NCBI GenBank assembly: GCA_022483045.1 | Contig: JAKVOA010000001.1 | Span: 519,750-583,749, forward strand | DNA: 64,000 bases | Direction of reading: 5' to 3' | Origin: Oscillospiraceae bacterium | GTDB lineage: Bacteria; Bacillota; Clostridia; Oscillospirales; Acutalibacteraceae | Part shown: positions 28,058 through 36,427 of the stretch, in pieces | How the letters are laid out: every line of letters begins with the position of its first letter | Numbering within the stretch: position 1 is the stretch's first letter | Program-made: the position numbers and the translations under genes | Notes under the pieces: model-generated | The model's database searches: none | Seen by the model: only the letters and a program-made list of their open reading frames with translations | What the model was told of the DNA's origin: nothing

Positions 28058-28700
28058 TAGAAGCGAGATTTACCGCTACTTGGGCTATGGTAGAAACGAC
28101 CCGGAAGAGCGGATAAAGAAGCAGACCGAGGCAGCAGTGGCGCTTTTGGAAAAAGAGTGCACTCCACGCTGGATTTGGGGTTCCTACCCAGTTGCAGCCG
28201 AACAAGATAGAATTGTCATTGCGCAGATTCCGCTGAAAAGCCATAGCCTTGCGTCTCAGCTGCGGGGCTGCGGGCAGGCCTGCCTGTTTGCAGCTACGCT
28301 TGGTCCCGCGCCGGATTGGCTGATGCAGCGGGCGTCTATTTTGGCGGTTACGCCGGCGGCGGTGCTGCAGGCTGCCGCCGCCGCTATGACAGAGGCTTTT
28401 TGTGATGAATGCTGTACACAGCTGGCTGTCCATTTTGCAGAGCAGGGCCTTTTTCTGCGCCCACGCTTCAGCCCCGGGTATGGCGATCTCAGCCTTTCCT
28501 GTCAGGAGCAGCTTCTGCGTGTGCTGAATGCACAAAAGCACATTGGCCTTTCCTGTACACAGAGCCTGCTTTTGGTGCCTACCAAAAGTGTGACGGCCAT
28601 TATCGGGCTGACGCCGCACCCGGAAAAGGCAGGCGGCCGTCCCTGCGGCGGAAAGTGCACGGCCTGCTCTAAAACGGACTGCGCCTATCGTCTGGTATAG
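28047..28700 (+). CDS. Stand-alone methionine synthase activation-domain protein
   Basis: This 217-residue protein matches the vitamin B12-dependent methionine synthase activation domain (SAM-binding reactivation domain). The recognisable core includes ATLGPAPDWLMQRA and, in the C-terminal half, FSPGYGDLSLSCQEQLL and TPHPEKAGGRPCGGKCTACS. It would reduce and remethylate inactive cob(II)alamin on the truncated MetH. The reading frame is open from 27999; I place the start at 28047, inside the end of metF, implying translational coupling. The Cys-rich tail (CGGKCTACSKTDC) is common in this clostridial group. Confidence 0.92.
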   Translation: MQIDRSEIYRYLGYGRNDPEERIKKQTEAAVALLEKECTPRWIWGSYPVAAEQDRIVIAQIPLKSHSLASQLRGCGQACLFAATLGPAPDWLMQRASILAVTPAAVLQAAAAAMTEAFCDECCTQLAVHFAEQGLFLRPRFSPGYGDLSLSCQEQLLRVLNAQKHIGLSCTQSLLLVPTKSVTAIIGLTPHPEKAGGRPCGGKCTACSKTDCAYRLV

Positions 28701-28711
28701 CGATACAAAGA

Positions 28712-28740
28712 AAAGGCGCACAAAAGTGCGCCTTTTTGCT
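28712..28740 (+). terminator. Terminator of metF operon
   Basis: AAAGGCGCAC and GTGCGCCTTT form a perfect 10-bp stem with an AAAA loop, running into TTT. Confidence 0.93.
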
Positions 28741-28768
28741 TGACAAAAGGATATTTCCTGTTTATAAT
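28740..28768 (+). promoter_or_regulatory. Perfect consensus promoter of the flavoprotein gene
   Basis: TTGACA (28740-28745), 17 bases, TATAAT (28763-28768), starting at the last T of the preceding terminator. Confidence 0.93.
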
Positions 28769-28838
28769 AACAAAGTTTGTGACAAAAACGGAAAAATTCC
28801 GTAAAGGCATTGATTGTTTGGAAAGGAACTATACAATA

Positions 28839-30260
28839 ATGAAAAAATCATACGACGTATTGGTCATTGGTGCAGGCCCCGCCGGCATTTTCACGGCACT
28901 GGAGCTCGACCGCCTTGCGCCGGAGAAAAGCGTGCTGGTCGTTGACAGCGGCAGCGCCATTGCCGACCGGCGCTGCCCGGCGAGAACCGGCGGGCGCTGT
29001 ATGCACTGCAAAACCTGCAGTATTATGAACGGCTGGGCTGGTGCCGGCGCTTTTTCGGACGGCAAGCTTTCTTTAAGCGAAGATGTCGGCGGCAATCTGG
29101 TAGAGTATATGCCGCGTGAAAAAGCACAGGAACTCATTCATTACTGCGACAGTATTTACCTGCATTTTGGTGCGCCCGAAAAGGTCTTTGGCCGCGGCGA
29201 CCGCACAGCGGACAAAATCGCCTATGAGGCGCGCAGACGCAATATCCAGCTGATTCGCTGTCCGGTGCGCCACATGGGTACGGAGTACAGCTATCAGGTG
29301 CTAAAAGCCATGTACGATTATCTTTCTGCAAAGCCGCAGTTCACCTTCCTGCCGCATACAACAGCGGAAAAAATCATTGTAGAAAACGGCCGGGCTGCCG
29401 GCGCAGAATTGACCTTAGCAGACGGTTCCGTCTGCCGTGTAGAGGCCGGCACCGTGGTTGCTGCGCCGGGGCGCGGCGGGGCCGCGTGGCTTACACGCAT
29501 TGCGCATGAAACTGGCCTGCAGCTGACCAACAACGAAGTGGATATCGGCGTGCGCGTCGAGGTGCCGAATGGCGTAATGGACTGCCTGACAAAAAGCCTG
29601 TACGAGGCAAAATTAGTTTATTACTCTGATACCTTTGAAAACAAGGTGCGCACGTTCTGCATGAACCCAGGCGGCATTGTCAGCGAAGAGCACTATGACG
29701 GTCCAGACGGCGGTCTGGCCGTGGTCAACGGGCACTCATACGCAGAAGATGAGCGCCACAGCGACAACACAAACTTTGCACTGCTGGTTTCCACAAAATT
29801 CACCGAGCCATTTCATCAGCCGATTGAGTACGGCCGCTATATTGCAAAGCTTGGCAATATGCTGACTGGCGGCGGCATTATGGTGCAGCGCCTGGGGGAT
29901 CTGCTCTTAGGGCGGCGCAGCAGTGAGTCGCGCTTGGCAAAATCCACCACAGTGCCTACTCTGAAAACTGCGGTGCCCGGCGACCTTTCCTTTGTGTTGC
30001 CGCACCGTCACCTGACCTCTATCGTCGAGGCACTCAAAGCTTTTGATGCGCTTGCACCGGGGCTTTACAGCAAGAATACCCTGCTTTATGGGGTCGAGGT
30101 TAAGTTCTATTCCTCTAAAGTGGAAGTGGACAAAAACTTTTCCACTATCATTCCGGGACTGTATGCCATCGGCGACGGCGCGGGCATTACCCGCGGGCTG
30201 ATGCAGGCCTCTGCGACCGGTGTCGTGGTGGCCCGCACGATTGCCGGAAAAGAACAGTAA
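28839..30260 (+). CDS. FAD-dependent dehydrogenase (COG2509 family)
   Basis: This 473-residue flavoprotein starts with a Rossmann FAD site, DVLVIGAGPAGIFTALEL (about 5-22). A cysteine-rich stretch follows that contains RTGGRCMHCKTCSIMNGWAGAG (about 48-69, quoted in pieces: CMHC and C), typical of this uncharacterised family. A C-terminal FAD loop YAIGDGAGITRGLMQASATG completes it. The substrate is unknown. I chose the ATG at 28839 with GGAAAGGA upstream; the frame is open from 28740, but that overlaps the promoter. The gene stands alone between a consensus promoter and a strong terminator. Confidence 0.9.
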   Translation: MKKSYDVLVIGAGPAGIFTALELDRLAPEKSVLVVDSGSAIADRRCPARTGGRCMHCKTCSIMNGWAGAGAFSDGKLSLSEDVGGNLVEYMPREKAQELIHYCDSIYLHFGAPEKVFGRGDRTADKIAYEARRRNIQLIRCPVRHMGTEYSYQVLKAMYDYLSAKPQFTFLPHTTAEKIIVENGRAAGAELTLADGSVCRVEAGTVVAAPGRGGAAWLTRIAHETGLQLTNNEVDIGVRVEVPNGVMDCLTKSLYEAKLVYYSDTFENKVRTFCMNPGGIVSEEHYDGPDGGLAVVNGHSYAEDERHSDNTNFALLVSTKFTEPFHQPIEYGRYIAKLGNMLTGGGIMVQRLGDLLLGRRSSESRLAKSTTVPTLKTAVPGDLSFVLPHRHLTSIVEALKAFDALAPGLYSKNTLLYGVEVKFYSSKVEVDKNFSTIIPGLYAIGDGAGITRGLMQASATGVVVARTIAGKEQ

Positions 30261-30277
30261 AATAATAATTTTTTATA

Positions 30278-30320
30278 AACCAGCGAAAGCCTTTTCTGCG
30301 GGCTTTCGCTGGTTTTTTGT
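30278..30320 (+). terminator. Terminator of the flavoprotein gene
   Basis: A perfect 14-bp stem (30278-30291 with 30301-30314) is followed by a T-run. Confidence 0.95.
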
Positions 30321-30422
30321 ATACAAGCAAATACGGAAAAAGCCGCTTTTTGGCGGTGTGGTGCGGCTTTTAAGCGGCCTATACTGCGGGTGTTGTCCTT
30401 TTACAAAAAAGGGGTGCGGTCC

Positions 30423-30451
30423 TTGACAAGCATTCCCCTTTCCGCTATAAT
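30423..30451 (+). promoter_or_regulatory. Perfect consensus promoter of feoAB
   Basis: TTGACA (30423-30428), 17 bases, TATAAT (30446-30451). Confidence 0.93.
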
Positions 30452-30464
30452 TTAGGCATTGAAG

Positions 30465-30483
30465 ATAGCATAGGCTAACTTAT
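30465..30483 (+). promoter_or_regulatory. Iron-box-like operator (DtxR/IdeR type)
   Basis: The 19-mer ATAGCATAGGCTAACTTAT has dyad symmetry around a central G and matches the DtxR/IdeR iron-box consensus at 14 of 19 positions by my count. It begins 13 bases after the -10, so a bound repressor would block initiation. No Fur-type box was seen. The assignment is an inference from similarity and position. Confidence 0.5.
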
Positions 30484-30509
30484 AATTACTTTCATATAAA
30501 GGAGGCAGA

Positions 30510-30740
30510 ATGATGACGCTGGATAAGCTTCCGATCGGCAAAGAGGCCGTTATCGCCCAGGTGGGCGGTGAGGGGGCGCTGCGCCGCCACATGCTTGAAA
30601 TGGGCCTTACCCCGCATACACATGTAAAGGTGCGTAAAGTGGCGCCTATGGGTGACCCAATCCAAATAGAGCTGCGCGGCTATGAACTGACCCTGCGCAT
30701 TGCGGATGCGCAGAAAATTACTCTGGAGGATGAGAAATGA
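30510..30740 (+). CDS. feoA: Ferrous iron transport protein FeoA
   Basis: This 76-residue SH3-like cytoplasmic protein starts MMTLDKLPIGKEAVI and contains the conserved LRRHMLEMGLTPHTHVKVRK and PIQIELRGYELTLRIADA. FeoA assists FeoB. AAAGGAGG lies just upstream; the second ATG (30513) has better spacing than the first. Its stop overlaps the feoB start by four bases (ATGA). Confidence 0.96.
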   Translation: MMTLDKLPIGKEAVIAQVGGEGALRRHMLEMGLTPHTHVKVRKVAPMGDPIQIELRGYELTLRIADAQKITLEDEK

Positions 30741-32737
30741 TATTTGCACTGGCAGGCAACCAAAACTGCGGCAAAACAACCCTGTTCAATCAGCTGACCG
30801 GCAGCAACCAGCATGTCGGCAACTTTCCCGGTGTTACAGTAGAGAGAAAGGACGGCACAATTCGTGGGCATAAAGATGCGGTGGTGGTGGACTTACCGGG
30901 CATTTATTCCCTGTCGCCCTATACGGACGAAGAAATCGTAACACGTGATTTTATATTAAAGAATCACCCAGACGGCATTATTAATATTGTAGATGCGACC
31001 AATATCGAGCGAAATTTGTACCTGACCATGCAACTCATTGAGCTGGACCAGCCAATGGTTGTCTGCCTTAACATGATGGATGAAGTGCGCAACAACGGCG
31101 GCACCATTCGCATTAACGAACTGGAGAAAGAGCTGGGGGTTCCGGTCATTCCCATTGCTGCCAGCAAAGACGAGGGTATCGACGAGCTGATTGACACCCT
31201 GCTGGAAACGGCTGAGCAAAAGCGCAAGCCAATGCGGCAGGACTTTTGTGCCGGCCCAATGCACCGCTGTATTCACGCGGTGGCGCATTTGATTGAGGAC
31301 CACGCACAGCGGGCTGGGGTGCCCCTGCGCTTTGCCGCCACGAAACTAGTGGAGGGTGACGACCCTATGCTCCAGGCTTTGAAGCTCAACCAAAACGAAG
31401 TGGAGCTTTTGGGGCATACCGTAAAAGAAATGGAACACGATATGAATACCGACCGCGAGGCAGCTGTGGCCGATATGCGCTATACGTTTATAGAGAAGCT
31501 CTGCAGCAATACGGTTGTAAAGCCAAAGGAAAGCGTAGAGCACCGGCGAAGCGTGCGCATTGACGCTGTCTTGACGAATAAGTATTTGGCAATTCCTATT
31601 TTTCTGGGAATCATGCTTCTTATTTTCTGGCTGACGTTCGGCGTCATTGGCGCGGGGCTCAGTGACCTGCTTTCTGCAGGTATCAGCGCAGTGACAGCCG
31701 CGGCCGCAAAAGGCTTGACGGCCTATGGGATCAACCCGGTCGTAAAGTCGCTGCTGATAAACGGCGTCTTTGCCGGCGTGGGCAGTGTGCTTTCCTTTTT
31801 GCCCACCATTGTGGTACTGTTCTTTTTTCTCTCCCTTTTGGAGGACAGCGGTTATATGGCGCGTGTCGCCTTTGTCATGGATAAGCTGCTGCGCAAAATT
31901 GGCCTTTCCGGCCGCAGTTTTGTGCCAATGCTCATCGGCTTTGGCTGCTCGGTGCCGGCAATTATGGCGACCCGCACTCTTTCCAGTGAGCGCGACCGCA
32001 AAATGACCATCCTGCTCACGCCCTTTATGAGCTGCAGCGCAAAGCTGCCCATTTATACCATGTTTACTTTGGCCTTTTTCCCGCGGTACCGCGCGCTAGT
32101 GATGATTTGCCTGTATGTGGGCGGCATGGCAATGGGGGTGCTGAGCGCACTGATTTTAAAGCATACTGTGTTTCACGGCGAGCCGGTTCCTTTTGTTATG
32201 GAGCTGCCAAATTACCGCCTGCCTACTCCGCGCAACACGGGGCTTTTAGTGTGGGAAAAGGCAAAGGACTTTATGCAGCGTGCCTTTACTGTCATCTTTC
32301 TGGCCTCTATTATCATTTGGTTCCTTCAGAGCTTTGACACGCGCCTCAACCCGGTTTCTTCCAGCAGCAACAGCATGCTTGCCATGATCGGCCGCTTTAT
32401 TGCGCCAATCTTTGTGCCGCTGGGCTTTAATGACTGGCGCGCAAGCACTGCACTGATTACCGGTTTTACCGCGAAAGAGGCCGTGGTCAGCACTTTTGCC
32501 GTTTTGACAGGGGCCAGCGGATCTGCTTTGCCACAAGTGCTTTCGCATATGTTTACGCCGATTACTGCGATTTCTTTCCTGATTTTCACCCTGCTATATA
32601 CTCCCTGTGTTGCAGCAATCACATCGGTTCGCCGCGAGATGAATTCTCATCTTTCCGCGCTTGCCATGGTGCTTTACCAGACGGGATTTGCGTGGCTGAT
32701 TGCCTTTGCTTTTTACCAGATCGTTTCCCATATCTAA
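30737..32737 (+). CDS. feoB: Ferrous iron transporter FeoB
   Basis: This 666-residue Fe(II) transporter has an N-terminal G domain: G1 GNQNCGKTTLFN, G3 DLPGIYSL, G4 NMMD. A helical GDI-like domain follows, then a membrane domain with two Gate motifs (for example FVPMLIGFGCSVPAIMATRT near 393 and the CAAI region near 620). The length is typical of the compact clostridial FeoB. Translation is coupled to feoA, and a Cys-rich partner gene follows. Confidence 0.97.
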   Translation: MIFALAGNQNCGKTTLFNQLTGSNQHVGNFPGVTVERKDGTIRGHKDAVVVDLPGIYSLSPYTDEEIVTRDFILKNHPDGIINIVDATNIERNLYLTMQLIELDQPMVVCLNMMDEVRNNGGTIRINELEKELGVPVIPIAASKDEGIDELIDTLLETAEQKRKPMRQDFCAGPMHRCIHAVAHLIEDHAQRAGVPLRFAATKLVEGDDPMLQALKLNQNEVELLGHTVKEMEHDMNTDREAAVADMRYTFIEKLCSNTVVKPKESVEHRRSVRIDAVLTNKYLAIPIFLGIMLLIFWLTFGVIGAGLSDLLSAGISAVTAAAAKGLTAYGINPVVKSLLINGVFAGVGSVLSFLPTIVVLFFFLSLLEDSGYMARVAFVMDKLLRKIGLSGRSFVPMLIGFGCSVPAIMATRTLSSERDRKMTILLTPFMSCSAKLPIYTMFTLAFFPRYRALVMICLYVGGMAMGVLSALILKHTVFHGEPVPFVMELPNYRLPTPRNTGLLVWEKAKDFMQRAFTVIFLASIIIWFLQSFDTRLNPVSSSSNSMLAMIGRFIAPIFVPLGFNDWRASTALITGFTAKEAVVSTFAVLTGASGSALPQVLSHMFTPITAISFLIFTLLYTPCVAAITSVRREMNSHLSALAMVLYQTGFAWLIAFAFYQIVSHI

Positions 32738-32777
32738 TCTACATATCCTTTTCCAGTACAGAAAGGGGCCTAGCAAA

Positions 32778-32945
32778 TTGCATATACAAGATTGGCTGAT
32801 ACTAGCCGTACTTGCCGTTTTGGCGGTGCTGGCGCTGCGCTGGAGCTGGAAGCACAGAAACTGCTGCTGCGGAAACTGCAACAGTTGTGGCGCCTGCAAG
32901 CGCTGTCAGCGGCCCGAAAAAAAGAAGCTACCGAAAACCAAATAA
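32778..32945 (+). CDS. FeoB-associated Cys-rich membrane protein
   Basis: This 55-residue protein has one transmembrane helix (WLILAVLAVLAVLALRW) followed by a cluster of seven cysteines (CCCGNCNSCGACKRC) and a basic tail. Such proteins follow feoB in many Clostridia and may hand over or bind iron; the role is not proven. I chose the TTG at 32778 with GAAAGGGG 9 bases upstream; it lies 40 bases after feoB. Confidence 0.88.
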   Translation: MHIQDWLILAVLAVLAVLALRWSWKHRNCCCGNCNSCGACKRCQRPEKKKLPKTK

Positions 32946-32953
32946 ACAGAAAA

Positions 32954-32987
32954 CGGCGCACAGAGAGTTGCTCTGTGCGCCGCTTTT
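32954..32987 (+). terminator. Terminator of the feo operon
   Basis: A 12-bp stem, CGGCGCACAGAG with CTCTGTGCGCCG, is followed by CTTTT. Confidence 0.92.
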
Positions 32988-33001
32988 ATATGGGCATTCT
33001 T

Positions 33002-34447
33002 TTATATAATGTTTGTCTGGCTGGAAGGTTGGCTGCCAGAAGCGCTCTTTGTCAGGAGTCCCTGGAAATAAGAATTCTGCGCAAAGGCTTTCCGTAGGGC
33101 CACATGGTATTTATCGGTTGAAGAGGAATACGGCGATATGTAAAACTTGACGCTGCTGCTTGTGCAGTAGAAAGTAATTGCGGTTGTGTCAAGCGTGGTA
33201 CCGTAGTCAGTGGGGTGTGCCAGATAAAAAGTAATATCTGCATAGGGGCGGTGCTTAATCAGCGTTTTGGTGTAGGCTTCTGCCAAACTGTAAAGTTCTT
33301 TTGAGGCGGCATTGAGGTCTGTAGAAGCGGTGACCGTGTACTTTACCTGCAGCGTTTTGTAGCTGCCGCTTTGCCGCTCAGTAAAGGAAAGCTTTCCGTA
33401 TGTAAGTTTTTGACTGCTGAAGAAAACAGAGGTCTGGCTGTCGCTGACAGTCGAAGAGGTGTTGTAGCTCCGCGAGCTTGAGCCGCTGCTGGAAGACTGC
33501 GAGGCGAAAAACGAGTTAGCTGCATAGGCAGAACGCAGCGCACTGCCGTATTCACTGCCGCTTGTTGAGTAAACGGAAGGTCCGCGGCAGGTGATATGGC
33601 TGCGGTAAAAATAACAGGATACCGCGGTAATATAGGAATTCGTACTGCTATTTTTATAGACAAGCGTAAACGAAACAACATCATAGGGGCAGCTACTGCG
33701 ATAGCGCTGGATAAAGTCTGCGGCTAAATTGACAAGCTCTGTCGAAGCGGCTTTTGCGTTGGCACCATCATTTACTTTATATCTTACAGATAAATAAGTA
33801 CTGCTGGTAGAGTCTGAAAGAGAAACTTGGCCGTTAGAGAGCTTTTGATTAATCAGGTATTTGGCAACATCATTGTCCGTAACAGACCCCGTGGAACTGC
33901 TGGCAGAGGAATCTGCAGAAGAAAGGCTGCTGTAAGCGGATACGCTGCTAGTGGCCGATGCGGTCTTGTCTTCTTCGCCGAGATTGGCGAATAAAAGGAA
34001 AAGAATGACAACCAGTGCGGCTATAGCACACAGAATAATAATCGGAACAAGGTTTTTCTGCTTTGGATTATTTCCGCCGTCAGAGCTGCCTGGGTTTTGA
34101 TAAGAGCTTGTGCTGCCGTTTGGCTGTTGATTCCCGGGCTGTCCGTAGCCATAGGAACCTGTGCTGCCATTCGGCTGCTGATTTCCGGGCTGTCCGTAGC
34201 CATAGGAACCTGTGCTGCCATTCGGCTGCTGATTTCCGGGCTGTCCGCAGCCATAGGAACCTGTGCTGCCGTTTGGCTGCTGATTTCCGGGCTGTCCGCA
34301 GCCATAGGAACCTGTGCTGCCGTTTGGCTGCTGGCTTTCGGGCTGGTTCTGCGCAGGCGCATTTCCTTTGGAGTCGGAAAGAATAGTGCCGCAGATGGGG
34401 CAGGCCTTTTCGTTTTCAACTTCAAAACCGCAGTTTGGACATTTCAT
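33002..34447 (-). CDS. Zinc-ribbon membrane protein with 17-residue repeats and duplicated C domain
   Basis: This 481-residue protein begins with a zinc ribbon (CPNCGFEVENEKACPICG). Five copies of a 17-residue Gly/Gln/Asn/Ser-rich repeat (unit QQPNGSTGSYGCGQPGN) follow, then one transmembrane helix (about 134-156, VPIIILCAIAALVVILFLLFANL) and a Ser-rich linker. Two homologous domains of about 90 residues complete it (near 205-290 and 345-445). They share QKL-x2-G-x-(V/L)-S, V(R/K)Y-x-V and AAS-x-EL motifs. The topology implies ribbon inside and paired domains outside. I know no function for it; the architecture resembles regulatory or envelope-sensing zinc-ribbon proteins. AGGAGGAAACC precedes the ATG. 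Confidence 0.85.
   Translation of the reverse strand: MKCPNCGFEVENEKACPICGTILSDSKGNAPAQNQPESQQPNGSTGSYGCGQPGNQQPNGSTGSYGCGQPGNQQPNGSTGSYGYGQPGNQQPNGSTGSYGYGQPGNQQPNGSTSSYQNPGSSDGGNNPKQKNLVPIIILCAIAALVVILFLLFANLGEEDKTASATSSVSAYSSLSSADSSASSSTGSVTDNDVAKYLINQKLSNGQVSLSDSTSSTYLSVRYKVNDGANAKAASTELVNLAADFIQRYRSSCPYDVVSFTLVYKNSSTNSYITAVSCYFYRSHITCRGPSVYSTSGSEYGSALRSAYAANSFFASQSSSSGSSSRSYNTSSTVSDSQTSVFFSSQKLTYGKLSFTERQSGSYKTLQVKYTVTASTDLNAASKELYSLAEAYTKTLIKHRPYADITFYLAHPTDYGTTLDTTAITFYCTSSSVKFYISPYSSSTDKYHVALRKAFAQNSYFQGLLTKSASGSQPSSQTNII
34109..34340 (+). repeat. 51-bp tandem repeat inside the zinc-ribbon gene
   Basis: Units begin at 34109, 34160, 34211, 34262 and 34313, exactly 51 bases apart, and differ at only a few positions; the last is partial. 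The period is a multiple of three, so copy-number change keeps the frame. Confidence 0.95.
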
Positions 34448-34562
34448 AGGTTTCCTCCTCTGGGGGTGGATACATAATTATTTTCCTCATCGTACCATAG
34501 ATTTTATAAGGTGGCAAGCGCATTTCAGGCCATTAATAACGTACTTCAAGTCAAATAGAGCA

Positions 34563-34606
34563 TATAAAAGGGGCCTTTGCAGGAAGCCAAGGCCCTCTTT
34601 TATATT
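34563..34606 (-). terminator. Terminator of prfC
   Basis: ATAAAAGGGGCCTT at 34563-34576 pairs nearly fully with 34589-34606, just beyond the prfC stop. Confidence 0.82.
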
Positions 34607-34609
34607 GCT

Positions 34610-36217
34610 TTACCGCTTTGCTCCGCCAAATTCGCTCAGGCGCAGCTGTGGGTTGTGCTGTGTGGCCCAGGTGATATTCCATTCGCTGACAAAAATCAGC
34701 AGGCGGTTGCCTTTTAGGTCCTGTATGCAGCGGGAATCGCTTGTCAGATCGAGTGCCTTGGGGTCAAAGTCCTCTTCATCGTTGTCGATACAGCGAATGT
34801 ACTCCTGCGGCATGCTTTCCATGCGGATATTCACATTGTATTCGTTTTTCAGGCGGTACTCCAGTACTTCAAACTGCAGCTGGCCCACTGCGCCGACAAT
34901 GACTTCTTCCATGCTGCCATTGAGTTCCTGAAAAATCTGGATTGCACCTTCCTGTGCAATTTGGGTAATGCCCTTTACAAACTGCTTGCGCTTCATGGTG
35001 TCCTGCGGGGAAACACGCGCAAAATGTTCTGGCGCAAAGGTGGGAATTCCGCTGAAACAGAATTTTTTGTTCGGTGCGCAGAGCGTGTCGCCAATGGAGA
35101 AAACGCCGGGGTCAAACACGCCGATGATATCGCCCGCATAGGCGTGGTCAATCACTTCGCGCTGCTCAGCCATCAGCTGCTGGGGGGCCATCAGCTTGAT
35201 TTTGCGCCCGCCCTGCATGTGCATGACCTCCATGCCGCGGTCAAATTCGCCGGAGCAGATGCGCATAAAGGCGATACGGTCGCGGTGGTTTTTATTCATG
35301 TTTGCCTGTATTTTAAAGATAAATGCGGAAAAATCCGGGTCCATCGGGTCGACAAGCCCAATGTCGGCATGGCGCGGCAGGGGCGGCGTTGTCATGCGCA
35401 AAAATTCCTTTAAAAACGGTTCTACACCGAAGTTTGTCAGTGCCGAGCCGAAAAAGACAGGCGAAAGGTTGCCCTTGCGCACTTCATCCAGAGAGAAGTC
35501 CTCTCCTGCGCCGTCCAAAAGCTCCACATCATCTTTTAAAGTGGAGAGCAGGTCTTCACCCAAAAGGCCAGAAAGCTTTGGGTCATTCAGGTCGCTGGCG
35601 GATTCCTCAACCTGGTGCTTGCCGTTGGCGGTTTCTTCAGCGGTAAAAGTGAGAATCTTTTTCTCTGCCCGGTCATAGACGCCCTTAAAGTCGCGGCCGC
35701 TGCCGATAGGCCAGTTGATTGCGTAGGTCTTAATGCCGAGCTCCTGCTCAATTTGGTCAGTCAGGTCATAGGGACTGCGTGCATCGCGGTCCATTTTATT
35801 GATAAACGTAAAAATCGGAATATTGCGCAGGGTGCAGACTTTAAAAAGCTTGCGGGTTTGCTTTTCCACGCCCTTGGCGGCGTCAATGACCATCACAGCG
35901 CTGTCGGCGGCCATCAGGGTGCGGTAGGTGTCCTCTGAAAAGTCCTCATGGCCGGGGGTATCCAAAATATTGATGCAGTAATTGTCATACTCAAACTGCA
36001 TGACAGAAGAAGTGACCGAAATGCCGCGCTGCTTTTCGATATCCATCCAGTCTGAAACGGCGTGTTTCATGTTGCGCTTGCCTTTGACCATACCGGCCTG
36101 CTGAATAGCCCCGCCGTAAAGCAGCAGCTTTTCGGTCAAAGTTGTTTTGCCGGCGTCCGGGTGCGAGATGATTGCAAAGGTACGCCGCCGCTTAATTTCC
36201 TGTTTATAGTCAGCCAT
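34610..36217 (-). CDS. prfC: Peptide chain release factor 3
   Basis: This 535-residue translational GTPase recycles RF1 and RF2. It has G1 SHPDAGKTTLTEKLL, the switch stretch DWMDIEKQRGISVTSS, G3 DTPGHEDFSEDTYR and G4 NKMD. RF3-specific sequence continues through domains II and III (for example MHMQGGRKIKL and VGAVGQLQFEVLEYRLKNEY). Full-length for the family. AGGAAC precedes the ATG, and a minus-strand promoter lies about 110 bases upstream. Confidence 0.97.
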   Translation of the reverse strand: MADYKQEIKRRRTFAIISHPDAGKTTLTEKLLLYGGAIQQAGMVKGKRNMKHAVSDWMDIEKQRGISVTSSVMQFEYDNYCINILDTPGHEDFSEDTYRTLMAADSAVMVIDAAKGVEKQTRKLFKVCTLRNIPIFTFINKMDRDARSPYDLTDQIEQELGIKTYAINWPIGSGRDFKGVYDRAEKKILTFTAEETANGKHQVEESASDLNDPKLSGLLGEDLLSTLKDDVELLDGAGEDFSLDEVRKGNLSPVFFGSALTNFGVEPFLKEFLRMTTPPLPRHADIGLVDPMDPDFSAFIFKIQANMNKNHRDRIAFMRICSGEFDRGMEVMHMQGGRKIKLMAPQQLMAEQREVIDHAYAGDIIGVFDPGVFSIGDTLCAPNKKFCFSGIPTFAPEHFARVSPQDTMKRKQFVKGITQIAQEGAIQIFQELNGSMEEVIVGAVGQLQFEVLEYRLKNEYNVNIRMESMPQEYIRCIDNDEEDFDPKALDLTSDSRCIQDLKGNRLLIFVSEWNITWATQHNPQLRLSEFGGAKR

Positions 36218-36319
36218 ACTGAAAGTTCCTCCGTATATTCTTTGTATTTCATTGGTACATGCCGTTTTGTCTTGCTACACGGGGAACCCTCCCATAATCT
36301 CTATTTTACAGTAACTTAT

Positions 36320-36348
36320 AGTATATCAAAAAATGCAGAAACCTGCAA
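36320..36348 (-). promoter_or_regulatory. Probable prfC promoter
   Basis: On the minus strand TTGCAG (36348-36343) and TATACT (36325-36320) are 17 bases apart. Confidence 0.5.
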
Positions 36349-36353
36349 ATTTT

Positions 36354-36382
36354 TTTGCATCTTGGCGTAGTTGTGTTATAAT
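36354..36382 (+). promoter_or_regulatory. Probable promoter of the GNAT gene
   Basis: TTTGCA (36354-36359) and TATAAT (36377-36382) are 17 bases apart, with a TG two bases before the -10. It lies back to back with the prfC promoter, 5 bases away. Confidence 0.65.
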
Positions 36383-36427
36383 CATTCTTGTTTCTGTTTT
36401 TATTTGGGCAGAAGGGGAGAGAAAAAG

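Noticed and set aside
21332-28700. Complete BREX phage-defence system
   Set aside because: Only a PglX-like gene is present; the flanking genes are all methionine-cycle enzymes.
34109-34340. Regular 51-bp repeats as a CRISPR array
   Set aside because: The repeats are contiguous with no unique spacers, in frame, and encode a 17-residue protein repeat.
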